Part shown: piece after piece, positions 1 to 7,791 of the stretch
How positions within the stretch are numbered: the stretch's first letter is position 1
Layout of the letters: every line of letters begins with the position of its first letter
Source of the DNA: Parapedobacter tibetensis
Lineage (GTDB): Bacteria; Bacteroidota; Bacteroidia; Sphingobacteriales; Sphingobacteriaceae
NCBI RefSeq assembly: GCF_024704835.1
Contig: NZ_JAMXBE010000004.1
Span: 434,001-498,000 of the forward strand
Length of the DNA: 64,000 nucleotides
Reading direction: 5' to 3'
The notes under the pieces: generated by a model
What the model saw: only the letters and a program-made list of their open reading frames with translations
What the model was told of the DNA's origin: nothing
Database searches by the model: none
Made by a program: the position numbers and the translations under genes

Positions 1-293
1 ACCAAGCGTTTGGTTCATTCGACCAGTTTAAAGAGCAATTCGCAGCCGCCGGAGCCGGACAATTTGGATCGGGCTGGGCATGGCTAGTGAAAGAGAATGA
101 TGCACTTAAAATAGGTTCTACGCCAAACCAAGATAATCCCTTGATGGATGATGTGGAATTAAGCGGTAAACCACTACTCGGCCTCGATGTATGGGAACAT
201 GCCTATTACCTCCATTACCAAAACAAGCGGCCGGATTACATCAGCAATTGGTGGAACGTGGTCAATTGGGATTTTGTGGCTGAGCAACTTTAA
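1..293 (+). CDS. sodA: Superoxide dismutase (Fe/Mn), C-terminal part
   Basis: This is the 3' end of a gene that begins before the window; the reading frame opens at base 3 and gives 96 visible residues. They contain the family signature DVWEHAYY, whose Asp and His are two of the four metal ligands, followed by a WW-containing segment typical of the Fe/Mn SOD C-terminal domain. The enzyme converts superoxide to hydrogen peroxide and oxygen, normally in the cytoplasm. Metal preference cannot be decided from this part. The next gene is convergent and no terminator is obvious between them. Confidence 0.95.
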   Translation, partial: QAFGSFDQFKEQFAAAGAGQFGSGWAWLVKENDALKIGSTPNQDNPLMDDVELSGKPLLGLDVWEHAYYLHYQNKRPDYISNWWNVVNWDFVAEQL

Positions 294-315
294 ATATGGA
301 AGCAGAATTTTTTTG

Positions 316-714
316 TTAAGCATATATTTCGCTAAGCCTGCTTACCTGGTAATCCACCAGTTTCTGCAATGGCCCAGTTGCCAGCATCTTCATCATCATA
401 TTCAGGTCGGCCTCAATGACCAACCCCACCTCCGTTGCATGGTCTCCTTGGGGCATCATGTTCCAGCGAAGGGTCACATCGAATGGCGCTTTCTCCAACG
501 GCACAAATATCACTTCACTGTTTTCCGTACGGCTATCCACCTTGAGTGCCAGTTTCGCCATGTTTTGGATGGTGAAACGTGCTTCATCGCTTGTAGAAGA
601 CCAATTGTAAACACTATCAGGCATCAATTGCTCATGGTTGTTACAATCTGCCAGGAAAGCATATACCTGCGCGACGGGTTTATTAATAATCGTACGGTTC
701 TGAATAGTAGTCAT
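316..714 (-). CDS. SRPBCC (START/polyketide cyclase-like) family protein
   Basis: A 132-residue protein with no signal peptide that looks like a single SRPBCC ligand-binding domain: an N-terminal strand (TIINKPVAQVYAFLAD) leading into the first helix, a run of beta strands, and a long C-terminal helix from about residue 104 with the pattern expected of the domain's closing helix. Substrate is unknown; such domains bind hydrophobic ligands in a deep cavity. It lies 22 bp downstream of pyrE on the same strand and is probably cotranscribed with it. Function is not inferable beyond the fold. Confidence 0.7.
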   Translation of the reverse strand: MTTIQNRTIINKPVAQVYAFLADCNNHEQLMPDSVYNWSSTSDEARFTIQNMAKLALKVDSRTENSEVIFVPLEKAPFDVTLRWNMMPQGDHATEVGLVIEADLNMMMKMLATGPLQKLVDYQVSRLSEIYA

Positions 715-736
715 ATCATGTAAACAGGGTGCCCCG

Positions 737-1384
737 TTATGTTGCTGGCGACCAATCCGCAGGGTTCTCCCGCCATTGCTTCAGCACTTCGATATCAGCT
801 GGATGGATATAATTATGGTCAGCAGCAAAATCAACCAGCGTGTTATAGTCACATAAACTGATATGCCGGCATTTTGCCGCTGCAAAGTTCTCATCCGCTT
901 CCTTAAACCCGTAAGTAAAGATAGAAACCAACCCCACTACATTACAACCTGCGTCACGCAAAGCCTGTACCGCTTTAAGACTGCTTTTACCTGTGGAAAC
1001 AAGGTCCTCAACTACAACCACGCGTTGACCGCCTACCATCTCGCCTTCAATGAGGTTCTCCCGGCCATGGTCTTTGGCACTTGTCCGTACATAGGTGAAC
1101 GGCAAACCCAAATCCTGTGCTACCAATACCCCTTGAGGGATCCCAGCAGTGGCTACACCCGAAATCATTTCCACCGAACCAAACTCCTCTTGTACCAATT
1201 CAGAAAGCTTTTGACGGATATACGTACGGATAGGTGGATGGGACAATGCAACACGATTATCACAATAAATTGGCGACTTCCAACCTGAGGCCCATGTAAA
1301 AGGTTTTTTAGGTTGTAATTTTATTGCTTTAATTTGCAATAATGATTCGGCAACTTTTTGTCCAACCTCATTCATATTATTCAT
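737..1384 (-). CDS. pyrE: Orotate phosphoribosyltransferase
   Basis: PyrE transfers phosphoribose from PRPP to orotate to make OMP in de novo pyrimidine synthesis. The 215-residue product has the phosphoribosyltransferase PRPP loop VVVVEDLVSTGKSS at about residues 121-134, the catalytic-loop segment KDHGREN near 104-110, and the family N-terminus with TWASGWKSPIYCDNR. Length is normal. There are two candidate starts, Met1 (1384) and Met4 (1375). A -7 box TAGATTTG on this strand at 1396-1389 ends 4 nt before Met1, so Met1 would be used on a leaderless transcript; Met4 would have a very short leader. The gene is divergent from the NUDIX gene and its promoter lies inside that gene's first codons. 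Confidence 0.97.
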   Translation of the reverse strand: MNNMNEVGQKVAESLLQIKAIKLQPKKPFTWASGWKSPIYCDNRVALSHPPIRTYIRQKLSELVQEEFGSVEMISGVATAGIPQGVLVAQDLGLPFTYVRTSAKDHGRENLIEGEMVGGQRVVVVEDLVSTGKSSLKAVQALRDAGCNVVGLVSIFTYGFKEADENFAAAKCRHISLCDYNTLVDFAADHNYIHPADIEVLKQWRENPADWSPAT

Positions 1385-2033
1385 GGCGCAAATCTATAAA
1401 ATTTATATGAACCAATCGGCCCTCGTTTTGGCTGATTTTACACCCGGCAATATCTCCAACATCCAATCAATTGACCATCAGGATCTTGACTTTGAAAAAC
1501 TTTTTAAACAATCAAAAGGTAATGAATCGCCTGTTACGTATTTCATACTAATAAAAAATCCGAAAGCATATTTTAGTCTCATTAAAAAAAGAATCAAAAT
1601 AATTAAAGCATCGGGAGGATTAGTGAAAAACGGCCATGGCGACTACCTAATTATCTATAGGCTTGGCAAATGGGATTTGCCCAAAGGCAAGGTAGACGAG
1701 GGCGAGTCGATGAAACGTGCAGCCGTACGGGAAGTGGAGGAAGAATGTGGTATCAAAGTGAATTACCTCGGACAGAAAATCATAACCACCTACCATGCCT
1801 ACATAATGAAAGGTGAATTGGTGATCAAAAAAACGAATTGGTATGAAATGGGGGTAAATAAGGTACCCAAGCTGAAACCCCAACTGGAGGAGAACATCAC
1901 AGAAGCGCTATGGTTGCCGAAAGCTGAATTAAATAAGGTCCGGGAAAACACATATCCGCTTATAGCAGATATTTTGGATACAATCTCACCAATGGAACAT
2001 GAACCGGATCCAGCCACAGATGGATTATCGTGA
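1383..2033 (+). CDS. NUDIX hydrolase
   Basis: A 216-residue protein with a complete Nudix box at about residues 102-124 (GKVDEGES, seven residues later REVEEECGI), the Mg-binding catalytic helix of enzymes that hydrolyse nucleoside-diphosphate-linked compounds. The N-terminal 80 residues form a family-specific extension beginning MAQIYKIYMNQSALVL. Substrate is unknown. The start ATG at 1383-1385 overlaps the pyrE start codon by two bases on the opposite strand, so the two genes diverge with no intergenic DNA. No clear -7 box was found in front of it. It ends convergently against coaD. Confidence 0.88.
   Translation: MAQIYKIYMNQSALVLADFTPGNISNIQSIDHQDLDFEKLFKQSKGNESPVTYFILIKNPKAYFSLIKKRIKIIKASGGLVKNGHGDYLIIYRLGKWDLPKGKVDEGESMKRAAVREVEEECGIKVNYLGQKIITTYHAYIMKGELVIKKTNWYEMGVNKVPKLKPQLEENITEALWLPKAELNKVRENTYPLIADILDTISPMEHEPDPATDGLS
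1389..1396 (-). promoter_or_regulatory. -7 promoter box for pyrE
   Basis: On the minus strand this reads TAGATTTG, an exact match to the Bacteroidota -7 consensus TAnnTTTG, followed by 4 nt and then the pyrE ATG. It lies within codons 3-5 of the divergent NUDIX gene. No good -33 element at the usual distance was seen. Confidence 0.55.
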
Positions 2034-2042
2034 TTTTTTTGG

Positions 2043-2519
2043 CTATTGCCTAAGGCCTATTGCCCTTACCACCTCAGCAGGCACCAGTCGGCTCACGTCA
2101 CCGTTATTGAGTATGATTTCGCGAATGATGGTGGACGAGATATGGGACAATCCACTGCTGCTCACTAAAAAAATGGTTTCAATGTCCGGTGCGAGGTCCG
2201 AGTTATTGAGGGCGATGGCTTTCTCGAATTCAAAATCCCCAGCATTACGCATACCGCGAAGGATATAGCGTGCGCCCATTTTCCGGCAAAAATCAACCGT
2301 AAGCCCCGCAAATTGCACGACTTCTATTGAGTCTTGTTGGGTTGAAAACACATCTTTAATAATGGCTAATCGTTCTTCATGGCTAAAAAAACTTTTTTTT
2401 GTGGTATTGGTTCCAATAGCCACATAAATCTTATCGAAAAGTTTTCTTGCACGTTCCACAATATCCACATGTGCCTTGGTGATGGGGTCGAAAGAACCGG
2501 GAAAAACAGCGATGTTCAT
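2043..2519 (-). CDS. coaD: Phosphopantetheine adenylyltransferase
   Basis: CoaD joins ATP and 4'-phosphopantetheine to make dephospho-CoA, the penultimate step of coenzyme A synthesis. The 158-residue protein starts with the nucleotidyltransferase signature FPGSFDPITKAHVDIV and ends with the family ISSTIIR motif (about residues 127-133). The usual T/HxGH motif reads TKAH, so the conserved Gly is Ala, while the outer Thr and His are kept. Length is typical. It lies 72 bp downstream of rsmD and has its own promoter in that gap. Confidence 0.96.
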   Translation of the reverse strand: MNIAVFPGSFDPITKAHVDIVERARKLFDKIYVAIGTNTTKKSFFSHEERLAIIKDVFSTQQDSIEVVQFAGLTVDFCRKMGARYILRGMRNAGDFEFEKAIALNNSDLAPDIETIFLVSSSGLSHISSTIIREIILNNGDVSRLVPAEVVRAIGLRQ

Positions 2520-2533
2520 TGAATATCTTTTTT

Positions 2534-2566
2534 CAAAAGTATGAGATTACACCCACAATGACAAAA
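2534..2566 (-). promoter_or_regulatory. Promoter for coaD
   Basis: The minus strand carries TACTTTTG (2541-2534) as the -7 box, and TTTTG at 2566-2562 lies 20 bp upstream as the -33 element. The predicted start of transcription is about 10 nt before the coaD ATG, so coaD can be expressed independently of rsmD. Confidence 0.6.
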
Positions 2567-2591
2567 CTGCAGTCATTAAAAAATCGATAAC

Positions 2592-3125
2592 TTATCCTTG
2601 ATAGAATGTAAACGATGTATAACCGTACTTGCGGATTTCCATGAGCGTGGGAAGTTCAATCATTTTCCGGGTGCTGGGATGCTCGATTACCACTAGACCT
2701 CCGGAGTTCACCAAACCCTGGTCAAAAATGGTACCAGCGAGCTGGGGAAGTAAAGGCAAATCATACGGCGGATCGGCAAATATCAAATCATAGGCCCCAT
2801 TGCCTGTTGCAATAAATTTCAAGGCATCTGCTTTGACCGCCTTGATGCCTGCCAAATCCATTTTTTTTGCCGTAGTGTTGATGTATTGCATACATTTAAA
2901 GTGGATGTCTACAGCCGTCACATGGGCCGCGCCCCGGGAGGCAAGTTCAAAAGCAATATTGCCGGTTCCGGCAAATAAATCCAATGCATGTATTCCCTCG
3001 AAGTCAATCCGGTTTTGTAAAATATTGAACAGCGCTTCCTTGGCCATGTCTGTAGTAGGCCGTACGGGCAAATTTGGTGGCGGATGCAACCGTAATCCCG
3101 CGCGGCTGCCACCAATTATTCGCAT
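2592..3125 (-). CDS. rsmD: 16S rRNA (guanine(966)-N(2))-methyltransferase
   Basis: The 177-residue RsmD-type enzyme methylates G966 of 16S rRNA using S-adenosylmethionine. It begins with the family signature MRIIGGSRAGLRL, has the RPTTDMAKEALFNIL segment, the SAM-binding motif DLFAGTGNIAFE at about residues 49-60, and the catalytic DPPY motif near residue 117. Length is normal. Its start overlaps the end of the DUF3822 gene by 10 bp, so the two are translationally close. Confidence 0.95.
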   Translation of the reverse strand: MRIIGGSRAGLRLHPPPNLPVRPTTDMAKEALFNILQNRIDFEGIHALDLFAGTGNIAFELASRGAAHVTAVDIHFKCMQYINTTAKKMDLAGIKAVKADALKFIATGNGAYDLIFADPPYDLPLLPQLAGTIFDQGLVNSGGLVVIEHPSTRKMIELPTLMEIRKYGYTSFTFYQG

Positions 3126-3919
3126 AAGTTGAGTCCAAAAAGTGTGAAAAACCGATGCTGGTGTTGTTGCAGCTCAGCCGGTATTGTTATTCCGGTCAAT
3201 TCCCCGACATCAGCAAACGCTATGTTTTCACTATATTTCGTTATCCGCTGGTAATATGCATCATCCGTAGTAAGATCGCCCGACAATAGTATATCCGGCT
3301 GCTTCCCCTCCAACTCAAAATGTTCGAGTACCGAAAGCAGGTAATAATTTAAGTCATCAGCATCATATACTTCAAAATCATTACCATAACAAAACTTACC
3401 AGAATCAAAGAGGTAGAATCCTACTGATGTTGCTGCCTTATGGATGGCTAAGGTACGACCGCCTGCTTTTGCGCCATAACCGGCCACACCATTCAAGAGC
3501 ACCTGTACAGATGAATGGACGCCAGCGTGTGGAAAGCGTTCCAAAAAAGGCACCAAGCCAAGGCGATTGATTTGGCCGACAAGTTTGACACCAATGGGGG
3601 GTATATCGGAAACAAAGGGATCGGAAAGGTTGTCGTTCGGCAAATAACGACGATACGTAGGAAGATGCACTTCGTCAAACACGTCGGCCGGGATGAACGA
3701 ATAACCATTATCGAGCGCAGTGATTTTCACGTTAACAAAACCGAGATTTAGGATATCTCCTATTTGTTGTGTGACCTTTGCCGGATCATAGACACCTATG
3801 AACTTCAATTGCCGCTCGTTGTCTATAATGGCCAACGCATTTTCATCCTGATCTATCCTAACCAGTAAGGTGTAATCATCCAGCCGCTGTGCATCAAAAT
3901 CCGTTGATGTATAAGTCAT
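3116..3919 (-). CDS. DUF3822 family protein
   Basis: A 267-residue cytoplasmic protein matching the Bacteroidota family DUF3822, predicted from family knowledge to have an actin-like ATPase fold but without a known function. No signal peptide or membrane segment is visible. The arrangement DUF3822-rsmD-coaD is one I recall as common in this phylum, which hints at a ribosome or CoA-related housekeeping role, but that is inference. It is first in its operon and overlaps rsmD by 10 bp. A -7 box TAAGTTTG lies about 20 nt upstream of its start codon. Confidence 0.8.
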   Translation of the reverse strand: MTYTSTDFDAQRLDDYTLLVRIDQDENALAIIDNERQLKFIGVYDPAKVTQQIGDILNLGFVNVKITALDNGYSFIPADVFDEVHLPTYRRYLPNDNLSDPFVSDIPPIGVKLVGQINRLGLVPFLERFPHAGVHSSVQVLLNGVAGYGAKAGGRTLAIHKAATSVGFYLFDSGKFCYGNDFEVYDADDLNYYLLSVLEHFELEGKQPDILLSGDLTTDDAYYQRITKYSENIAFADVGELTGITIPAELQQHQHRFFTLFGLNLCE

Positions 3920-3938
3920 CTTCCTCCATTTATTGAGG

Positions 3939-3969
3939 CAAACTTACTTAGTTTAATCCTTAAAAGCAA
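3939..3969 (-). promoter_or_regulatory. Promoter for DUF3822-rsmD
   Basis: On the minus strand TAAGTTTG (3946-3939) is preceded by TTG (3969-3967) with exactly 20 bp between them. The same TTG-N20-TAAGTTTG architecture occurs at four other promoters in the window. No inverted repeat is present here. Predicted leader is about 15 nt. Confidence 0.65.
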
Positions 3970-4005
3970 TTTTCATTCTTAGCGGCGAATTGGCAAACTT
4001 TTGGG

Positions 4006-4013
4006 TACTTTTG
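4006..4013 (+). promoter_or_regulatory. -7 promoter box for the helicase gene
   Basis: TACTTTTG matches TAnnTTTG and is followed by only 3 nt before a GTG codon in the helicase frame. This suggests that transcription begins at or next to that GTG and argues against the upstream TTG at 3990 as the start. No TTG or TTTG is seen at the -33 distance. Confidence 0.5.
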
Positions 4014-4016
4014 ACC

Positions 4017-5435
4017 GTGCGTATCGCTGAATTGATTTCCAGCCGTTTCCCTTTGCAACCCACCGGACAGCAAAATGAAGCATTCCAAAGGCTTGCTGAT
4101 TTTTTGGCCTATATGGCAAATGATGGTTGCTTTGTTCTCAAAGGCTATGCGGGCACCGGGAAGACCACCATCATCAGTACCTTAGTAAATGTGCTCCCTA
4201 CGTTGCGCAGGCGCACGGTATTGCTTGCCCCTACCGGCAGGGCGGCAAAGGTGATGAGCAACTATTCCGGCAAAAAGGCGTTCACCATACACAAAAAAAT
4301 ATATCGTAAAAAGACAGCCTTGTCGCCCGATATGGCCTTCGGTATGGCCGAGAACCCACACACGGATACCCTCTTCATCGTGGATGAGGCATCCATGATA
4401 TCCAACGAAAGGTTTGCATTCAATGGAAAAAGCTTATTGGAAGACTTGGTAGCGTATGTGGGAACTGGTGAAAATTGCCGTTTGATGTTTGTGGGTGATA
4501 CCGCTCAACTTCCCCCTGTGGGCCTCTCGCAAAGCCCTGCACTTGATGCTAAGTGGCTTTCGACTGCTTTCGGAATGCATGTATTTACATATGAACTCAC
4601 CGAAGTGGTGAGGCAGGAAAAGCACTCAGGCATACTCTTCAATGCCACGGCTATACGTAACCAGATACAGGCGGCAAAAGCGGAAATGCCTGTCGGGTTT
4701 CCGCACTTTACCGTAAAAGGATATCCCGATATCTATCGGATGACAGGCGAACGCCTCATTGAGGGGCTGCACTATACATATGACAAATATGGCATGGAAA
4801 ACACCATCGTCATCTGCCGTTCGAACAAAAACGCCAACCTTTACAACCAAAACATACGGAACCGCATCCTTTTCAGGGACGAAGAACTTACTGGGGGCGA
4901 TTATATCATGGTTGTCCGCAACAATTACTATTGGCTTTCTGCCGATTCCGAACGAACGGGCTTCATCGCCAATGGCGACATGGCGAAAGTGCGCAGGGTA
5001 CGTAATGTACATGAACAACATGGCTTCCGGTTTGCTGATGTAAGCCTGGAATTCATGGATTCCGATGAAATTGAACCCATCGACTGCAGAGTCATGTTAG
5101 ATACCCTCCATAGCGACTCGCCGAACCTTCCCCAAGCTGACCAACAGCGTTTCTTTGAAGCTGTCATGGCCGACTACATGGACATCCCTGACAAAAGAGA
5201 GCGCATGGCTGCCCTGAAGGCCGATCCATATTATAACGCGTTGCAAATCAAATTTGCCATGGCTGTTACCTGCCACAAAGCACAAGGTGGGCAATGGCAA
5301 GCCGTATTTGTAGACCAGGGTTACCTTACGGATGAGCTAATGGACATCGAGTTCCTACGGTGGCTTTATACGGCTTGCACACGCGCCACTAAAGAATTGT
5401 TTCTTGTAAACTTTAGTGAAAAATTTTTCGATTGA
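4017..5435 (+). CDS. RecD/PIF1-like superfamily 1 DNA helicase
   Basis: A 472-residue AAA-type helicase (counting from GTG 4017). It has Walker A GYAGTGKT near residue 45, a second-motif PTGRAAKV, Walker B FIVDEASM near 122, and a C-terminal UvrD_C_2 domain with AVTCHKAQGGQW and YTACTRAT, the pattern of the RecD2/PIF1 group. It probably unwinds DNA 5' to 3' in repair or replication-fork processing; there is no RecB or RecC neighbour. The frame is open back to a TTG at 3990, but the -7 box at 4006-4013 and the usual N-terminus of such proteins favour the GTG at 4017. Confidence 0.85.
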   Translation: MRIAELISSRFPLQPTGQQNEAFQRLADFLAYMANDGCFVLKGYAGTGKTTIISTLVNVLPTLRRRTVLLAPTGRAAKVMSNYSGKKAFTIHKKIYRKKTALSPDMAFGMAENPHTDTLFIVDEASMISNERFAFNGKSLLEDLVAYVGTGENCRLMFVGDTAQLPPVGLSQSPALDAKWLSTAFGMHVFTYELTEVVRQEKHSGILFNATAIRNQIQAAKAEMPVGFPHFTVKGYPDIYRMTGERLIEGLHYTYDKYGMENTIVICRSNKNANLYNQNIRNRILFRDEELTGGDYIMVVRNNYYWLSADSERTGFIANGDMAKVRRVRNVHEQHGFRFADVSLEFMDSDEIEPIDCRVMLDTLHSDSPNLPQADQQRFFEAVMADYMDIPDKRERMAALKADPYYNALQIKFAMAVTCHKAQGGQWQAVFVDQGYLTDELMDIEFLRWLYTACTRATKELFLVNFSEKFFD

Positions 5436-5583
5436 ATATCGACCGCAGACTACTGACCATCGACCACTATTCACCTTCCTACCACAATAATATTACATTA
5501 CAAAAGCTAATCCATGGTAAACAAACACGCTATATAATTGTAGTTCTTCTGGTTACCGATCGTATCTACTAGCATACCAAGTT
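5436..5583. other. Short intergenic region with degenerate GACC-rich repeats
   Basis: 148 bp between the helicase and the permease. The first 40 bases contain imperfect repeats of a GACTACTGACCATCGACCAC type, resembling decayed intergenic repeats found elsewhere in this window. No terminator was recognised and only a poor -7-like TATAATTG lies before the permease. Confidence 0.35.
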
Positions 5584-6978
5584 ATGAAAGAAGAAAGCAA
5601 GTCCACCCACACCTTTTTGGAACTTCATCAAAATGGTCAGGCGACATCTCCTTCCCATTTCCAATCCATTGACAAGAACAGCCCTAAACCCATACTTAGC
5701 ATGCTGGACGCGATTGTCATCATCGTGGGCATCGTGGTTGGTGCAGGGATCTTCCGTACGCCACCCTTGGTGGCTGCAAATACTGGAAGCTGGGGATTAT
5801 TCTTATCCGTTTGGCTGCTGGGTGGATTGGTTTCCTTGATTGGGGCATTGTGTTATGCAGAGCTTAGCACCTCATTTCCTAACACTGGGGGCGACTATCA
5901 TTTTTTGAGGCGTGCCTTTGGTAAGCGTTTTTCGTTTCTATTTGCTTGGGCGAGGATAAGTGTAATACAAACGGGTTCAATAGCTTTGCTGGCTTATATT
6001 GTGGGCGATTATATTTCCCAATTATATCGTTTGGGTACTTACTCCTCCGCCATATATGCAGCATTGGTGGTGTTTATGCTTACCGCCATCAACATCAGCG
6101 GTGTCAAGTTCGGCACCGGCACACAAAAATTGTTATTGGCTATCCAGTTTTCTGGGTTACTCATGGTAATCATCGCCGGGTTTCTCTTCAGTCCATCATC
6201 GGCATCATTGGCGGACATACCCAGTGTGACCACCAACACCACTCCGGCAATGGGGCTCGCCATGGTATTCGTCCTCTTAACATTTGGTGGATGGAACGAA
6301 GCTGGTTACATATCTGCGGAATTACGTGCAGGTAGCCGGAAAATGGTCAATGTATTGGTGATTAGCATCCTATTCATCACGGCTATCTACCTATTGATTA
6401 ACCTTGCATTCCTATATGTGTTGGGTATTGAGCGGATGGCCGCTTCTGAGGCCGTTGGGGTCGATCTGATGCGTGCCATCATGGGCGAACCGGGAGTTTT
6501 TCTCATTGGGGTGCTGGTAGCGATGATGGCATTGACCTCTGTTAATGCGACCATTTTTACCGGAGCCCGTACCAACTATGCCCTTGGCCGCGACTTCAAG
6601 ATATTTGCTCCCTTGGGCAAGTGGAATACGAACACCTCCTCCCCTGTCAACGCTTTCCTCGTCCAGGGCCTGATCGCTTTGGCTTTGATTGGCTTAGGCG
6701 CGTTCACCCGCGGCGGCTTTGAGTCCATGGTGGAGTTCACGGCACCCGTGTTCTGGTTCTTTTTCCTCGCCATTGGCATCGCATTGTTTGTGCTGCGCAT
6801 CAAGGAGCCAAATGTCCCACGTCCGTTCAAGGTACCCTTATACCCCCTAACCCCGATTATATTTAGCGGGTCCTGTGCGTATTTATTGTATTCAAGTTTG
6901 ACTTACACAGGCATGGGGGCCATGGTGGGTGTCGGGGTATTGCTATTGGGCACATTATTTTTTACTGTTATACGGTAG
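5584..6978 (+). CDS. APC family amino-acid permease
   Basis: A 464-residue integral membrane protein with about 12 hydrophobic helices. After a polar N-terminus of about 38 residues, the first helix contains the APC-superfamily substrate motif GIVVGAGIF, followed by a second-helix segment GGLVSLIGALCYAELSTSFPNTGGDYHFL characteristic of the APC/LAT group. It should import an amino acid by proton or sodium symport or by exchange; the substrate cannot be told. It is one of three APC permeases in the 5.5-13.2 kb stretch. It stands alone transcriptionally. Confidence 0.88.
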   Translation: MKEESKSTHTFLELHQNGQATSPSHFQSIDKNSPKPILSMLDAIVIIVGIVVGAGIFRTPPLVAANTGSWGLFLSVWLLGGLVSLIGALCYAELSTSFPNTGGDYHFLRRAFGKRFSFLFAWARISVIQTGSIALLAYIVGDYISQLYRLGTYSSAIYAALVVFMLTAINISGVKFGTGTQKLLLAIQFSGLLMVIIAGFLFSPSSASLADIPSVTTNTTPAMGLAMVFVLLTFGGWNEAGYISAELRAGSRKMVNVLVISILFITAIYLLINLAFLYVLGIERMAASEAVGVDLMRAIMGEPGVFLIGVLVAMMALTSVNATIFTGARTNYALGRDFKIFAPLGKWNTNTSSPVNAFLVQGLIALALIGLGAFTRGGFESMVEFTAPVFWFFFLAIGIALFVLRIKEPNVPRPFKVPLYPLTPIIFSGSCAYLLYSSLTYTGMGAMVGVGVLLLGTLFFTVIR

Positions 6979-7086
6979 TCCAAGAGGATAAAGACAATCA
7001 CGGCTGTAAACTGTTAATCTTTAGGTTTATAGCCCCATCACAAGCATTTGATATATATATATAAATGTATAACCCAAAAAACAAAG

Positions 7087-7620
7087 ATGATGAGCAAATT
7101 TAAAAATTGGTTGATTGCCTTATTTGTTGTTGCGTGCACAGGCGCATATGCTCAACAACCGGATTTGGATGTCCCGTATGTACCTACGAACCAAAAGGTA
7201 GTAGAAGAAATGCTGAAACTGGCTGGCGTAAAAGCTGGCGATGTGGTTTATGATTTGGGATGTGGAGATGGACGTATTGTTATTACTGCTGCAAAAAAAT
7301 TTGGGGCTACAGGAATCGGCGTGGACTTGAATCCGCAACGCATCAAGGAAGCCAATGAAAATGCCAAAGCCGAAGGGGTAACCGATAAGGTGAGATTCGT
7401 ACAGGGTGACCTGTTTGACTTCGATTTTAGTCAGGCCTCCGTGGTGACATTATACTTATTGCCCTCCGTGAATCTGAAGCTACGCCCCAAGCTGCTCAAG
7501 GAGTTGAAGCCCGGAAGCCGTATTGTTTCGCACGATTTTGATATGGGTGATTGGGAGGCCGAAAGCGTGGTGAAAGTGGGCAACGATACCATCTATTTCT
7601 GGACGGTGCCTGCGAAGTAG
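7087..7620 (+). CDS. Class I SAM-dependent methyltransferase with N-terminal signal sequence
   Basis: Counting from ATG 7087 the product has 177 residues. It starts with a Lys-containing hydrophobic stretch ending ACTGAYAQQ, a convincing Sec signal peptide, then a Rossmann methyltransferase domain with motif I VVYDLGCGDGR (about residues 45-55) and an acidic motif II GIGVDLNP. The sequence resembles the FAM173/ATPSCKMT-like lysine methyltransferase group, which often carries an N-terminal membrane segment. Whether the signal is cleaved or serves as an anchor is unclear. The frame is open upstream to 7048, but the signal peptide supports 7087 or 7090. Confidence 0.75.
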   Translation: MMSKFKNWLIALFVVACTGAYAQQPDLDVPYVPTNQKVVEEMLKLAGVKAGDVVYDLGCGDGRIVITAAKKFGATGIGVDLNPQRIKEANENAKAEGVTDKVRFVQGDLFDFDFSQASVVTLYLLPSVNLKLRPKLLKELKPGSRIVSHDFDMGDWEAESVVKVGNDTIYFWTVPAK

Positions 7621-7791
7621 TTGATAGAACGCCGATAACGTGTCTCATCGGAACACTGGAGACGCAGATTAAACAGATTATCGCTGATAGATAGTTAAGG
7701 CGTTGATTCGTTTAATCTGCATCATCCACGTCCTATTCTTGTAGCTTAAAACCTATGCTATGAGGTTCAAGGCATCTCCCATAAACCAGTC
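7621..7791. repeat. Intergenic CAGATT-type repeat with inverted repeat
   Basis: The gap between two convergent genes contains an 11-bp perfect inverted repeat GCAGATTAAAC (7664-7674) / GTTTAATCTGC (7710-7720), set in decayed CAGATT/ATCTGC text. Similar text recurs at 35451-35541, 36712-36775 and 42220-42275. There is no T-tract, so it is not a standard terminator. Confidence 0.5.
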
